DNA from: Pogostemon cablin
Lineage: Eukaryota > Streptophyta > Magnoliopsida > Lamiales > Lamiaceae
Assembly (NCBI GenBank): GCA_023678885.1
Contig: CM043013.1
Span: forward strand, 14,540,791-14,604,790
Reading direction: 5' to 3'
Length of the DNA stretch: 64,000 nt
Shown: positions 1-11,816 of the stretch, piece after piece
Layout: each line of letters begins with the position of its first letter
Numbering within the stretch: position 1 is the first letter of the stretch
Notes under the pieces: generated by a model
What the model saw: only the letters and a program-made list of their open reading frames with translations
Database searches by the model: none
Told to the model about the DNA's origin: nothing
Made by a program: the position numbers and the translations under genes

Positions 1-2214
1 AAGCACAATGATCATTCTCACTTATCCTCTCTAGATATGTATGACCTCACTCTCAAAGCATTTAGAAATTTATAAAAGTGTTTACTCTCAAAATCAATCC
101 ACATGCATGCATTACCATAGGCTTGCCACAAATCCAGGCTCTCCACCACTAATTAAGTGTATCAACAATCGAATCAAATAGGACTTTTCATTTGGATGTA
201 ATGAAGGCCCTTTGGTTAGGAAATGATAAATATGTGATAAATGTGACTAAAAGTGTGGAGAGATCCTATTGAAAGCTTTGTAACCCTTTTTATTTCTTTT
301 TCACATCTTCTCCTTCTTTCTTATCACCTATTGTTTTTTTTTTCCAACTTCCTCTTTTCATGGACAACATCAATTTCCTTCTTTGAGCTTTTCTTGAACC
401 TAATCTTTTAAAATATATCACTATAACAATTCAAGCTATTTCGTGATTTTCTTTTTCTTTCATGCTCTTTTACATCTCATATTCTTCTTTTGTAACCATT
501 GTTTTATTTCCTTCCTTCATTCTCTTGCCTTTTCACATTGTCTAGCTATATTTTCTCTAGTCAATCTCCACACATAGGGTTCTTTCTTAGTTTCAAATGG
601 TATTTGGCTAGATGATAAGCTTATCAAAGAATATAGGTTATAAAGGCTCAAGTTGGCTAGCAATGGATCATATGTTGAAGGGTAGAGAAAACATGTTTGG
701 CTCTAACTTTAAAGATCAAAGATGGCCTAAATCATTTTCAAAAGTCTCCACACAAATGTAGTCTCAAGCAAGGCGAATGGCAAGTTCTAGAACTCATACA
801 CATGAATGATACACACATGAAAGAATGAATCGTATAATAATTACGAATTCAAGGCCCAAAATCTCATGGTTCGTCAATAGCGTAACAAGCACCATGCAAG
901 CAAATTCCCTACCATAATATGTTCACAAATCACATCAATTCAACTACATAATCCAACCTAATCTTATAGCCTCAAACAACCATCAAATAAGCTCCACAAG
1001 AGAAGATTGAGTGATAAGAAATACAAGAGAAGCAACGAACAACAAGAACTAGAGGAACAAATCGTGCGCAGGTACAAAATGTGCAAACTAAGAACAAGAC
1101 AAATGAGTAACAAAACGAGCAAGCTCCCCCAAACTTAAATTTAACTAAGAGTTCAATTTTAGTTTGGAAAGAATTTTTTTACCAAATTTATTGCACCATT
1201 CTTCACTTCAAGTCCATCACCGGGAAAATTTCTTCATGTTCCTACAAAAGACAAGAAATAGAATAAAATAAAAACACACTAAGAAAGTAATAAAGATAAT
1301 GATGGGTTGCCTCTCATCTAGCACTAAGTTTAACGTCTTCAAGCCGGACGAGATTTTTCTCAAGGTCATGGTGGTCTAGAATAATCTTTGGGCAATTTCA
1401 TAGGTTTCTTCTTGAAATATTGTTATCTTCTTTCTCGCTCAACCACTAGGAGATCTTCTTTCTTGTTAAATAGCTCGAGCAATTCTTTTTCGAAGATATT
1501 CTTCACAAGGAATGACCCTTTCCACTTGTTCCATTTTTTTCATCGGGCTCCCCATGAATTTTGAATTTCTACCACATCTCCCGGTAAGAATTCGGGAAAA
1601 GATATGCTCTTCAATGATGAATGTTGATGATCTCTTACAATCTTTGTCCTACAATTATCAACAAACAAATTTTTATCAACAAAATTATGAAGATTCATAA
1701 GAGAATTTGAAAGTTCAATAGAATGAGAAATTTTTTTCTTCATGTGGAGTAAAATCAAAGATCTTAATCTCCTGAGGTTTTTTTTTCTTTCATCTTAAGT
1801 GCATGAATCTCTTCTTGATCTCGGAATTTTTCTTCTTAAGCATATCATCTCAAGAGACTCAATAAATATATCGAATTCCTCCTTTAACTCTTCTTTTAAC
1901 TCTTTTGTTTTCACTCATTTAGGAACTCTTTCTCTCTTCTCCTTCGTAGCCTTATCAACCCCAAAACTATCCTCTTTTCTAACCTCTTCTTATCAACCAC
2001 CTTACAAGCCTCCAACCCTTCTTCAACCATTCTTTCCTTACCCTGAGTGTAGAGAGCCATGCATTGATCCCTAGTCTCTGATGTAGAAGATTTACTGATT
2101 TCTCTTTGTATATTTTCTAAGATGGTCAAGATTTGGCCTAAATGGTGCTCTATAGATTCCATCCACACCTCCATAGAACACTTCACATCAATAACTAACA
2201 ACTCAATTTATTAA

Positions 2215-3202
2215 TCCTCTCTTCATATGCTTTCATCCTAGCATCATTATCCTCAATACACTTATGCAACAAATCTTCCAAAGGTGATTTTCTTTCATCA
2301 TTTGGCAATTTTTCCCCCGGATTGAACGTCGGTGGAAAAACTATATTACACTTAGCTACATTCTCCAAATCATATCTCCCTTTTATGCTCCCCGTAGGCT
2401 ATTGTGAGGTATTCATGATAATTTCTTCAAAAATTCTTATTGCTCTTTATGTGGTGATGCCAAAAATAGACCCACCGAAAAAGGCATCAATGAATAACTG
2501 ATCTCTTCCATTCAAACCATGATAGAAGAATCACACTTGTTGCTCCTCCGAAAAACCATGGTGAGGACACTTCCTCAACATCTCCTTGAACCTCTCCCAC
2601 GACTCAAGAAAGATCTCATGAGGCAATTGCTTAAATTGAGCAATGAGACTTTGTAATTGTATTGTCTTTAAAGGTGGAAAGTATTTGTTGAAGAAACATT
2701 GAACAAGATCTTTTCAAGTGTTGTATGTCCCCGGAGTGATCGTTTCAAGCCAAGCACATGCTCTATCCTTTAAAGAAAAAGGAAAGAGTCGCATATTAAT
2801 GCAATATTCACTCACCCCATTCATTTTAATAGTATTTGCTATCTCCATGAAGTGGACAAGGTGGTCATTTGGATCTTCGGTTGGATCTCCACCAAATTGG
2901 CTTGATTGAATCATTCGAATCAAACTCGCCTTCAATTCAAAATCATTGGCATTGATCGGAGGGACCATAATTTGTTGAACCACCTTCGGTTGGAGATGAT
3001 CTCTAATAGTCATATTTCTCATGCCTTGAGGTACTTGAGGGTATACATTATGAAGTACTTGAGGATAAACTTGTTTTTGAGGAGCGACGAGGTTCCCATA
3101 AACTTGTTGTTGAAGAAATTATAAATTAGGAACTTGATCCCCTTGAGCTATCCTTATATCTCCTTGAGCTTCCCCATTAGGAAGAGCAATTGAATTTACC
3201 AT
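2215..3202 (-). pseudogene. gag: Athila-type gag remnant
   Basis: From an ATG at 3202 the minus strand encodes a protein collinear with the intact gag at 13872-15479. It keeps blocks such as MRLFPFSLKDRA, the sequence around KYFPP and the FKEMLRKCPHHGF block of the retrotransposon capsid domain. The frame has several nonsense codons (for example after the TITPGTYNT block and before FFYHGL), so no full capsid protein can be made. The longest open piece is 2714-3022. The reading here is by eye; exact ends are approximate. Confidence 0.75.
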
Positions 3203-3390
3203 GCTTTAAATATTTTCCATGTATCTCATATTTTTTGGGTTGTTCACCTTCTTCTTCCTACTTAAGGTATGCAGCTACAAGAGAAATAAAAATTAGAGCA
3301 AATTTTCTAAAGCAAATATAAGATGCAAAAAAAAATCCTTATTAAGACAACTCTAAACAATCCTTCGTCAAACCACTAGCAACCGTTACC

Positions 3391-3408
3391 TCCCCGACAA
3401 CGGTGTCA
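3391..3408 (-). other. Primer-binding site, tRNA-Asp type (element A)
   Basis: The plus strand reads TCCCCGACAACGGTGTCA, which differs at three positions from the 3' end of plant tRNA-Asp (TCCCCGGCAACGGCGCCA). It sits two bases inside the LTR end, as expected for minus-strand DNA priming in Athila-type elements. Confidence 0.75.
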
Positions 3409-3410
3409 TT

Positions 3411-5032
3411 TGATTGATCGTATATAGTTGGGATGACCAATTAAAGAATTTATCGAACCCAAGGAAGGAATGTGCTAGAGTTTAAGTAATCTCAAGTTTA
3501 TGTGATTTTATAAGGACGACAGAATAGGATGGATAGGCATGCAAATGAATATAATTAAACTGATGCAAGAAATAAATGATTAAATGAATGCAAGATGAAT
3601 GGATTCCAAGTGATGCAAGGATGAAACTAGCAACAATCATGACATAGATAATGAAGTATTCATGCAATTAATTCTAATCTCTCATGGACATGACATAGGA
3701 GCGATCACTAATTCCACCTGAACTCTCTCTCGAGATGGATAGGATGTAGATCCTCAATAAGGCTCCCAAAAGCATAAGGATAGAGACCAAAATGAACATC
3801 TCCCACTAGTTACTCTAAGAGTTCCCTAATGAGGTATTAAATCATAGGCAATATTCCCTTTTAAAGTACTATGAATTCACTAATGGCTTGGGTCCCTCAT
3901 CTAATCAATCAATCTCTCGATTAAACTAATCAATTGTTCTATCAGATGGCTCTAAATCTAGAAGGATATCTCCATCTCATTCTAAATTAATGCACATGAA
4001 GTTTATGATGAAATGATTTAATGAAATATCATAAACACTTAATTGATTTCTCAACCTAATCACATGCCCAAGATATTAATCACACATATACATCAAGCAA
4101 TTCACAATCAGTGATAGAAATAATGCAAAGCCCATTTAAAATTAAAATCAAATTGCATAAAACCTAAATTATTCATCACTAATCTTGGAGCTAATCTCAC
4201 AAAGGAGATTAGTCTAACATGATATCACATAAAACAAAATAAATTGCCTTACAAAATCCCATAATTAAATTCTAAGTAAATTACAAAATACAATAAATGC
4301 TTCTCTTAAATTTCTTCAATGAAAACTTCTATCTTCTTTTGCCATTTTTAACTTCCTTTGCTTCATTGATCACGGGGGAATTTAATAAATTAAATGTGTG
4401 AAATGAATGAGAAAATTGGTTGGTAAATTCAGGAAGAAAAAAAAAACGCAAATATGGAAAGTGATGATTGGGCATGAAGGAATTCCCCTCCCCCTTCTCG
4501 GTTCTGTTGCCCTGCTTCTTCAAATTTAATTGAATTTTCGTGGGCCCCATTGCCATCACAACTGCTGAAATTAATTCACTTGGGCCACACTTTAATAACC
4601 AAGAGAATATATTGTTGGTTGTCAATTCCACATCAGCAATGCACCAACTTCTTTAAACATTTTGTTGTTGGGCTTGACCACTTAAGAATTGGGCCTTTAA
4701 TTTTATTTAATTGGACCATTGGGCTTAGGAAATTAGGCTTCATTACTAGTTGGGCCGCACGCACCTATTCTAGCTGAAAATTTCAGCATGCACCCACATT
4801 TTGTTTTAGCCCGTATTTGCTCGTTTTAACTTCGAATCGGGCGCCGTTTCTTCCCATGTCTTCGTAATTGAATATAGAAGCTCATTTTATGTATAAATCC
4901 TATAAATTCCAACAAAAGATTCCTCTCCACAAAAATCAAGAAATTAAAGAAATTAATCAATAAAAGCAACTTTAATTATGTAAAAACTAGATAAAAATAG
5001 ACCACATTTTCTATGAATTTTTATTCTCATCA
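3411..5032 (-). repeat. 5' LTR of element A
   Basis: Minus-strand LTR of about 1.62 kb that starts TGATGAGAATAAAA and ends ..GATCAATCA just before the primer site. The start and end resemble the LTRs at 12126-13716 (TGATGAGTGATATTTTC start; a shared CCTTGGGTTCGATAA..TTGGTCAT block near the end). It is diverged, so this is an older copy. Short reading frames inside it (4329-4777) are not genes. Confidence 0.75.
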
Positions 5033-5319
5033 GGTTCTATTTTAAATTATGTTAAATTAAGTGGAGGATATTTTGGGAATTTTATGGTGCATCTGGGTAG
5101 AATAGTTATAAAAGTTGTTTGATATTGGTATTGTTATTAATGGGGTATATTTTGGATGTATATTGTTACTGACACTATTTTTTATATTGGCCCTATTTTA
5201 ATTATATATTAACGGGATATCTATTTAACAAAAGTGGGGTGTATATTTAAAAAGAACCAAAAAGAAAATGGTATCATATTTTGTTTAATTAATTGATGTT
5301 TCATTTTGAGAAATCGTGA

Positions 5320-5935
5320 AAAATGGCATTTTACATAGTTAATTTTGGAAAAATACTGCACAATATAATTTTTTTGAAAAAATATCACTTTTTGACTTTT
5401 TTGCCCCTCTTCATTATATAATTAATGCATAGTCGCACGTATTGCCGCACATATAGTCGTGTACAGTGGTCGCACATACTCCCTCCGTCCCATTTCAATC
5501 TTTACACATTTCTAATTTGGACGTTCCATTTCAATCTTTACATTTCCCTTTTTGGTAAATAGAACCCACACAAATTAACTTTTTCTCTCTCCATAACCTC
5601 ACACTTCACACTAATACACCTATCCACTTTATATTAAAATATTATTTCTCTCACCTCACTACACATTCAAATATTACATTCCTTAATCTACTTGCAAAAA
5701 GCAAACGTAAAGTTTAAAACAGGACGGAGGGAATATTTTAGTAAATAAAACATGTGAATGATCGTACATGTAGTAGTGTTTACGATTGCACGCAAACGTA
5801 GTCATAGAAAAGGTCGAGGACTAGGGTTAAGTATGACCAAAATTTAAAAAAATGGCATTTTCCAAAAAAAAATTGTAGTGGTTGGCATACTGAATTATTT
5901 TCGAAATGAACTATTAAAAGTGACATTTTAGCTGA
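5320..5935. repeat. Fold-back element with about 85-bp imperfect terminal inverted repeats
   Basis: The block at 5320-5405 (AAAATGGCATTTTACATAG..) and the reverse complement of 5835-5935 (AAAATGTCACTTTTAATAG..) align over most of their length. This gives an imperfect hairpin-type element. A Stowaway MITE is nested between the arms. No coding capacity is visible. Boundaries are approximate and no target-site duplication was resolved. Confidence 0.5.
5479..5733. mobile_element. Stowaway-type (Tc1/mariner) MITE
   Basis: A 255-bp element with terminal CTCCCTCCGTCC and its near-exact reverse complement GGACGGAGGGAA. TA dinucleotides flank both sides (5477-5478 and 5734-5735). These termini and the TA duplication define Stowaway MITEs. 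Non-coding. Confidence 0.85.
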
Positions 5936-6039
5936 TACCCTCTCATTTTAGATAAATTAGGTTAATATTTGGACCGTTGAACAAATTTAAACAAAATTGA
6001 CGGACTTAATAGGATCATGATTTGTTGAAAGAGTGAGTC

Positions 6040-6545
6040 TTGTGCGAGACCGTCACTAAGAAAAAGTCTTTTGTGAGACATTATTTACGTGAGATGGTTT
6101 ATAAGGCGTGTTAAACTATATCTATTATATAGATAAAGTATGTTTCGTGGTTGTTAAAGTATATTTTTTAAAGTATGCTGGATTATGCATTAAAGTATAA
6201 TTTTAGTATGTTATAATTTGATTAATTAATGACATACTTTAATTGTAAATTATCTATACAATTAGCATACTTTAGTGAGGCACGGGATGTCCTGTGACAC
6301 TTTGGTGTGGCATCTCCTGTGATATCTTTTAATAGAATGACACGTGGCAGGTTGAATCAATCCTTACGTTTATTGATTAGGGTATAATATCTCTCATCTC
6401 TCCTACGTGTCGCTCAATTAATGGAGTGACACAAGAAATATCACATCAAAGTGTCACAGAAGATCCGAACCCCTTTAGTGATGGGTTGACGCGTCTCACA
6501 CCCGTCTCACAAATAACCAGTCTCACAAGAGAGTGTCTCTTCTTT
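6040..6545. repeat. AT-rich repeat family copy 1, interrupted by a Mutator-type MITE
   Basis: Sequence with GTGAGAC-type motifs at both ends and repeated AAAGTAT blocks in the middle. A second copy lies at 30068-30362 in intron 2 of the transporter gene. Copy 1 is about 200 bp longer because of the insertion at 6279-6472. The ends resemble short inverted repeats (TCTTGTGTGA / GTGAGAGTGTC in copy 2), so it may itself be a MITE. Class uncertain. Confidence 0.6.
6279..6472. mobile_element. Mutator-like MITE with 9-bp target-site duplication
   Basis: A 194-bp element with terminal inverted repeats (left GGCACGGGATGTCCTGTGAC, right arm complement GGGTTCGGATCTTCTGTGAC, both continuing ACTTTG.TGTG). 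Identical CTTTAGTGA 9-mers flank it at 6270-6278 and 6473-6481. A 9-bp duplication with GG-starting inverted repeats is typical of Mutator-like MITEs. The related repeat at 30068-30362 has the uninterrupted site, with a single CTTTAGTGA near 30297. Confidence 0.85.
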
Positions 6546-7329
6546 TAAAATGTTATCATTATATAATAAATTGTTTATGTAATAGTTTACAGTATTGTTA
6601 TCACTTTTCATCAATTGAATATCACATTTTATAAATTTATAATAATTTTAATAAAAAAATTAATTAAATGAATAATAAATTTTAAATTAGTAAAATTTTA
6701 ATAATAAAAATATAACATAAAAACATTATATATGTGTGTGTGTAAAACACCTAATTAATTTATAACTACTTTTTTATTTGTTTTATTTGACTACAATCAA
6801 ACAAGGCTCTTTAAAATATAATTAATGGTTAATGCATGATCCATCTCACATAAAGGATCTATGAGACGGTCTCACCCAAGTCTTTGCCTTAAAATATTAT
6901 ACTCCTTTCTCCCGTGCAAAAGCAAACATAACTATTTCTCTGGGATGAAGGGAATAATTATCTTTTAATCTTATAAATATTGATGATTCATCGGCCTTTT
7001 GTTTACGTGAGAATATCTCGTATCCAAAACATGAATTGGTAATATAATATCTATTAAGAACTTGGCCATATATACTTTTACGTACGAAACCTACTTACTA
7101 GAGACGCAACCCAAATTCCTACTGTTTTTTCTATGATCCGATCAACAATGTTCCACAAAGTTGTTGATTTATTACTTTTGAATCGAGTAATTCTAAACCA
7201 CATTCAAATAATCATGTATTTGGATCATGAATTGAGATGTTGGAAACAAAATTGATTGAACACGTTATTAATCAGGACAAAAGATGACATTGCAGACACT
7301 AGTCGAAGCTATCATATTTCATTTCGAAC

Positions 7330-9347
7330 CTATTTTGCATCACCGAACGAGCTCATGGAAGCATGTATTTTCTCCAACGTCTGGCCCTTGGTTTCTGGAA
7401 CTAGCTTTATGATGAAGATGATGGTGAAACCACACACAGTTGCATACATGAAGAAAATTCCTAATACAAATTCACCAAAAAATACCCTTATGAGATCTAA
7501 TCTTCTTCTTGTCTATGGCAGTTAGATGTTGAAAGGGAGTTAAATTCACTTTTGCCCCCGCAACTAACACAAAATTCGATTTCTGTCCCAAAAAAAATAA
7601 ACGGTTCAATTTTGTCCCATAACTCATAGATTTGTTCAATGTTTTAACCAATTTTCGCCAGAAAACGCTAATTTCGTCGGAAAGCTTGTGAGGCTTCAAT
7701 TCGGGGATTTTCGGCAAAATTGGCCTAAAATTGGATGAATTCGAGAGCTATAGGACAAAATTGAAACATTTATATTTTTTGGAATAGAAATCGAAATCTG
7801 TTTTAGTTATAGGACAAAAAGTGATTTTAACTATATTGTGCCTGTCACAAGACACATTATCTATTCTTTAAATGAAGTTAATTGATAAACACTCGTATTT
7901 TAAATGAGTTAAGTAAGAATAAACAAAAATAGTGCATGCTAGCTAGATTCCACGTTATATGACTCATTCTCTCTTCTTTAAAAGAAACATTTGATAAAGA
8001 ATTCTTTTTCCAAATTTCACGTTACATGAATTATTCTCTCTTCTTTTAGAAAAATATTAGATAAAGAACTTGTTTTCCACATAAGCTAAGTAAGAATAAT
8101 CATAAAATAGTGCTTGCTAGGTTTCATGTAACAAGACTCATTCTCTCTTCTTTAATAGAAATATTGGATAAAGAACTCATTTTCCATACGAGTTAAGTAA
8201 GAACAACCAAGAAATAGTGCTTGATAAGTTTCACGTTACAAGACTCATTCTCTCTTCTTTAATAGAAATATTGAATACTGAACTCGTTTTTCATATGATT
8301 TGAGTAAGAATAAGATGAAATATATAGTGTATGCTAGATTCTATATTACAAGGCTCATTATCTTTTCTTTAAATGAAGCTAATAAATAAAGAACTCGTAT
8401 TTTAAACAGTTATGTATAAATAAACAAGAAATAGTGCATGTTAGATTCCACTTTAAAAGTAAAGAGAGAAACATGGATAAATAACTCGTTTTCCATGTGA
8501 GTTAAGTAATTGGAGCTGAAATCATTTTTTATCCTATAACTAAAATAAAATTTGATTTATATCCCAGAAAAGATAAATATTTCAATTTGGTCCCATGCCT
8601 CTCAAATTTGTGCAATTTTAGGCCAATTTTACTGGAAATTCCCAAATTGAAGCCACATGTGCGGTGCACGTGGGGCTTTTCAGTGAAATTTTCCTGCGAA
8701 ATTGGTTAAAAACTGAACAAATCCATTAGTTATAGTACAAAGTTAAACCAATTTTGTCTTTTGTTTTAGTCAGGGAGCAAAAAGTGAATTAAACTCGTTG
8801 AAAGATTTGATATATAGTGAATGAGAATAATTCAGCAGATCACCTGCAGAGCTCCACTGTGCAAGAAAGTTAAACTAATATGTAATGACCCAAGAGCCCA
8901 ACCAGTTCACCACAGTCACTAGACTTCCAGCTATACCTTTCAAATTTATTGGAAATATCTGATAAAAATAATGAAATGGTGAGATTTCATTTGATAACTG
9001 ACATAGTTAGTTGTTAATCAAGTTTAGGTTGCACATCATGCGTGTATGTATGTGTAACACCCCAGAATTTTATTAATTTATTTAGATTAATATTATGGCC
9101 CAAATTATTTCAAAGCCCAATTATTTTCTCAAACCGCGAGAATTAGAAGGGAGGAATCAGAATCACAAACCTTCCTTATTTAAGAAGATTTCCTCTTATC
9201 AAAAATCAAATTATATTTTTCTAATCTTCAAAGAATATTTTCCCTGTAATCAAATTCCTGTCAATATTCTGACAAGGAAAGTCAATGATCTACTTCTCCT
9301 TGATTACGAAATCTTCTCCTGCAATAGCAATTCCTTTCATTGCCACA

Positions 9348-9417
<70 letters not shown>

Positions 9418-11816
9418 CCCTAGACCACTTTTCTCTATTCCTAACACAAGAGTCTACTTCACATATTAGAACTAGCAATAGCCGATTGAGAGAAGCTAAG
9501 GCTTCGAAGAAAGTGAGAGTCAAGGAAATTAGCAAGTATTGTTAATCCTAAGTTGATTGAAGGTGGGATTTATTATGTGTTGTTTATGTATTTAAAACCC
9601 TACATGATGTGATTATACATGAACATGCTATGTTATCCATGAATTATTAAGTACAAGTCAATGGTATTGAATCGCGATGCTTGCCAACATGGGTATTGAA
9701 CCGAGAGGTGCTTACCAACATGATTTGAAATTACAAGTTACAAGTGTAAGAATTTCAATTTCACTCGTAGTAGCGTTTGAAAGATAAATAGTACGTAATT
9801 TATTTCACTGAGCTTGTGGTTGCTCACCCCTCCAATTACCCCACTTTTCAGGTTAGCGTGGCGATAGAGTACGAGCATGGGCGTGCAAGGAGACTAAAAC
9901 AATATTTTAATAAATTTACAGCCCTATCTCGTTCTATTTTTATCATGGCATGGGTACACTATACATTTATTTTCATACTGTTACAACATGTTTTGGTTTG
10001 CTGCTCTTGGTCGAAACTGATGTTCTTTAAGAACTTCTTTCAATAAGAATTTATTTGGTATTACATGTGTTGATTGATTTGTAATTAAATGCTGTCGACG
10101 TTTCGAATCGGGACAGAGGTTGGGGGTCTACATTTTCCGAAAACTAAGCTTTGCAGGTTTCTTTCTGCTCGAGTTAAGTATACATCACCAATTCACTTGG
10201 ATGGTATTTAAGGTTAGTGGTAGGACTTTTTCTTGGATGTTAGAAATACAAAAGCGAGATGCTTGCTATTTGTACAACACTTGGGGTACCATGTATGTTA
10301 GTATATTAACCAAGTGTTTGGATTAATGTCATTAATTGACTTATATTCCCTTTTAATTTCAGAAAATTGTCATAAGGTGCGTAGATGGTTTTCCATGGGT
10401 TTTTTGCATTATTTAATTGGGGAGTGAACATTAATTTAGTTGGACATGGTTGTCCGCTATATGAAGTCAGTATGCATTCTTTTGTCTTTATTAAGTAGTA
10501 TTTTGATTTTTAAAAGATATTTGGGAAAAATTCATGTTTCTTTTGTAGTGGAAGACAGCGTGTCGCATAAATATTTTAGAAGGTAAAGAAAAACTTTATT
10601 AAAGTTCTCTTTTCGTGCTGGGGTTCCAACTGGTCTGCATAGAATTTTGTATATAAAGTTTTCATGAAATTTCTGTATAACTTACAGGACCAATTTTATT
10701 AAACTTGTCCATTTTTGCTAAATACTCTTCCTAAAGTTTAAACTTATGGGACTTGTCCCCTATTTTAAATCCTTTGTTTTTGGATACTTATTTATTTAGT
10801 TAATCAAAAATTAAAGTATTTTTATCATACCCTATTTAATGCTCTATTTATGAAATAAAATGTGAATTTATGAAAATTGGGTGTGACAGTATGTACCTCA
10901 GACATTATGACCCAAGGAATGGCTCCCATGCCTAATGAATAAGATCCTGTAAATATCTAATCAAAGTACAACACACCATTCACAAATCATTTATGTATGG
11001 CTGATAATCAGCATTCTGAGTTTTTGCAAATGATGTATTAATTACCAGGATACCCACAAGTGCTAGAAAGGGACTTGAATCCCATATCTTTTGGTCCTGC
11101 AGACAGATAGATCGACAGACGGTAACTCGGATGAAATTCTAGAAATCGTAAGAAAAATAGATCGACTACTTCTGTCATAAGCTTAACCTGTATTAAGTGC
11201 GATAATCCAATCAATAAGCAACCCACGCATGTTCCTGCAGCGGAGACCTGAAGCAGCAAAAGTTCATGTTATCTAGATCGAGCTAAATGAATTCGTTAAA
11301 GACATTACCAGTAGAAGTGGACGTCTTCCAGATTTTTCCATCAATAGAGTTCCTATTACAGCCATTGGCACCTGAAAGATGGAAGAAGGGAGTTTTAGAA
11401 TGTTCGAGGGGAGGATAGCAACAATCAATGTGACCAAAGGCTTTTAATGTAGTAACCTGGACAATGACCATTGCTGTTGTTCCAACTTTGTTTGAATAGC
11501 CTGTCATATTCTAGGGTTAGAAAATTTTACTATTGTCAATCTTTATGACACACTTGGAAGAACTACCTTACCTGATGATGAAAATATAGCACTTGCATAG
11601 TATGTAATCGAGCTGACCCCTCCGAATTGTTGTAAGACCATTAAGCCTACTCCAACCTGAATGATAGTTAGCTTTTCAAGTACTTGTAAAACAACTGACC
11701 TGTGAGATCGAAAAGGGGGCCAAAATGAGCCTCACTATAAGGGAGTGAGCATATTTCCTTTGGAACAAGTCTAGGACTCGGGAGTCCTCAAGCTCTTCCA
11801 AAGATCTCGTATATTC
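7330..11816 (-). CDS. Exons 10-18 of the ERD6-like transporter (C-terminal half)
   Basis: Exon 10 (EYTRSLEEL..LDLFQRKYAHSLI) resumes the loop. Later exons give VGVGLMVLQQFGGV, GYSNKVGTTAMVIVQ, VPMAVIGTLLMEKSGRRP, VSAAGTCVGCLLIG, TGSYSLGMGAIPWVIMSE and IFPINLKGIAGSLVTVVNW. The last exon has ATVCGF and KLVPETKGQTLEKIHASM and ends with a TAG at 7332-7330. Exon 17 carries an internal TAG at 8877-8875, so a translated product would stop before the last helix and the PETKG tail. Exon 12 is only 44 nt. Intron 16 carries the solo LTR; intron 17 carries two related fold-back MITEs and a diverged tandem repeat. Confidence 0.9.

Larger units (their letters stand above)
1..5032 (-). mobile_element. Decayed Athila-type (Ty3/gypsy) gag element A, 3' end outside window
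   Basis: Read on the minus strand, this has a 5' LTR (5032 to 3411), a tRNA-Asp primer site, a broken gag, a Lys/Glu-rich linker (about 1911-2201) and a long 3' region. At about 1300-1350 it carries the same post-coding motif (GAGGCAACCC after an ACGTTAAACTTAG block) as the intact relatives at 16730-16772. No reverse transcriptase or integrase is seen, and the protease recognised in the relatives is missing here. A polypurine-like AAGTTTGGGGGAG lies near 1125-1137. Alignment with the relatives suggests the 3' LTR starts only a few hundred bases left of base 1. Structure is seen; the lineage is inferred from gag and the primer site. Confidence 0.8.

Noticed and set aside
9095..9545. Three overlapping frames rich in Tyr-Ile or Ile-Tyr on both strands
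   Set aside because: They read through the (AT)n microsatellite in the solo LTR; no protein signature on either side.
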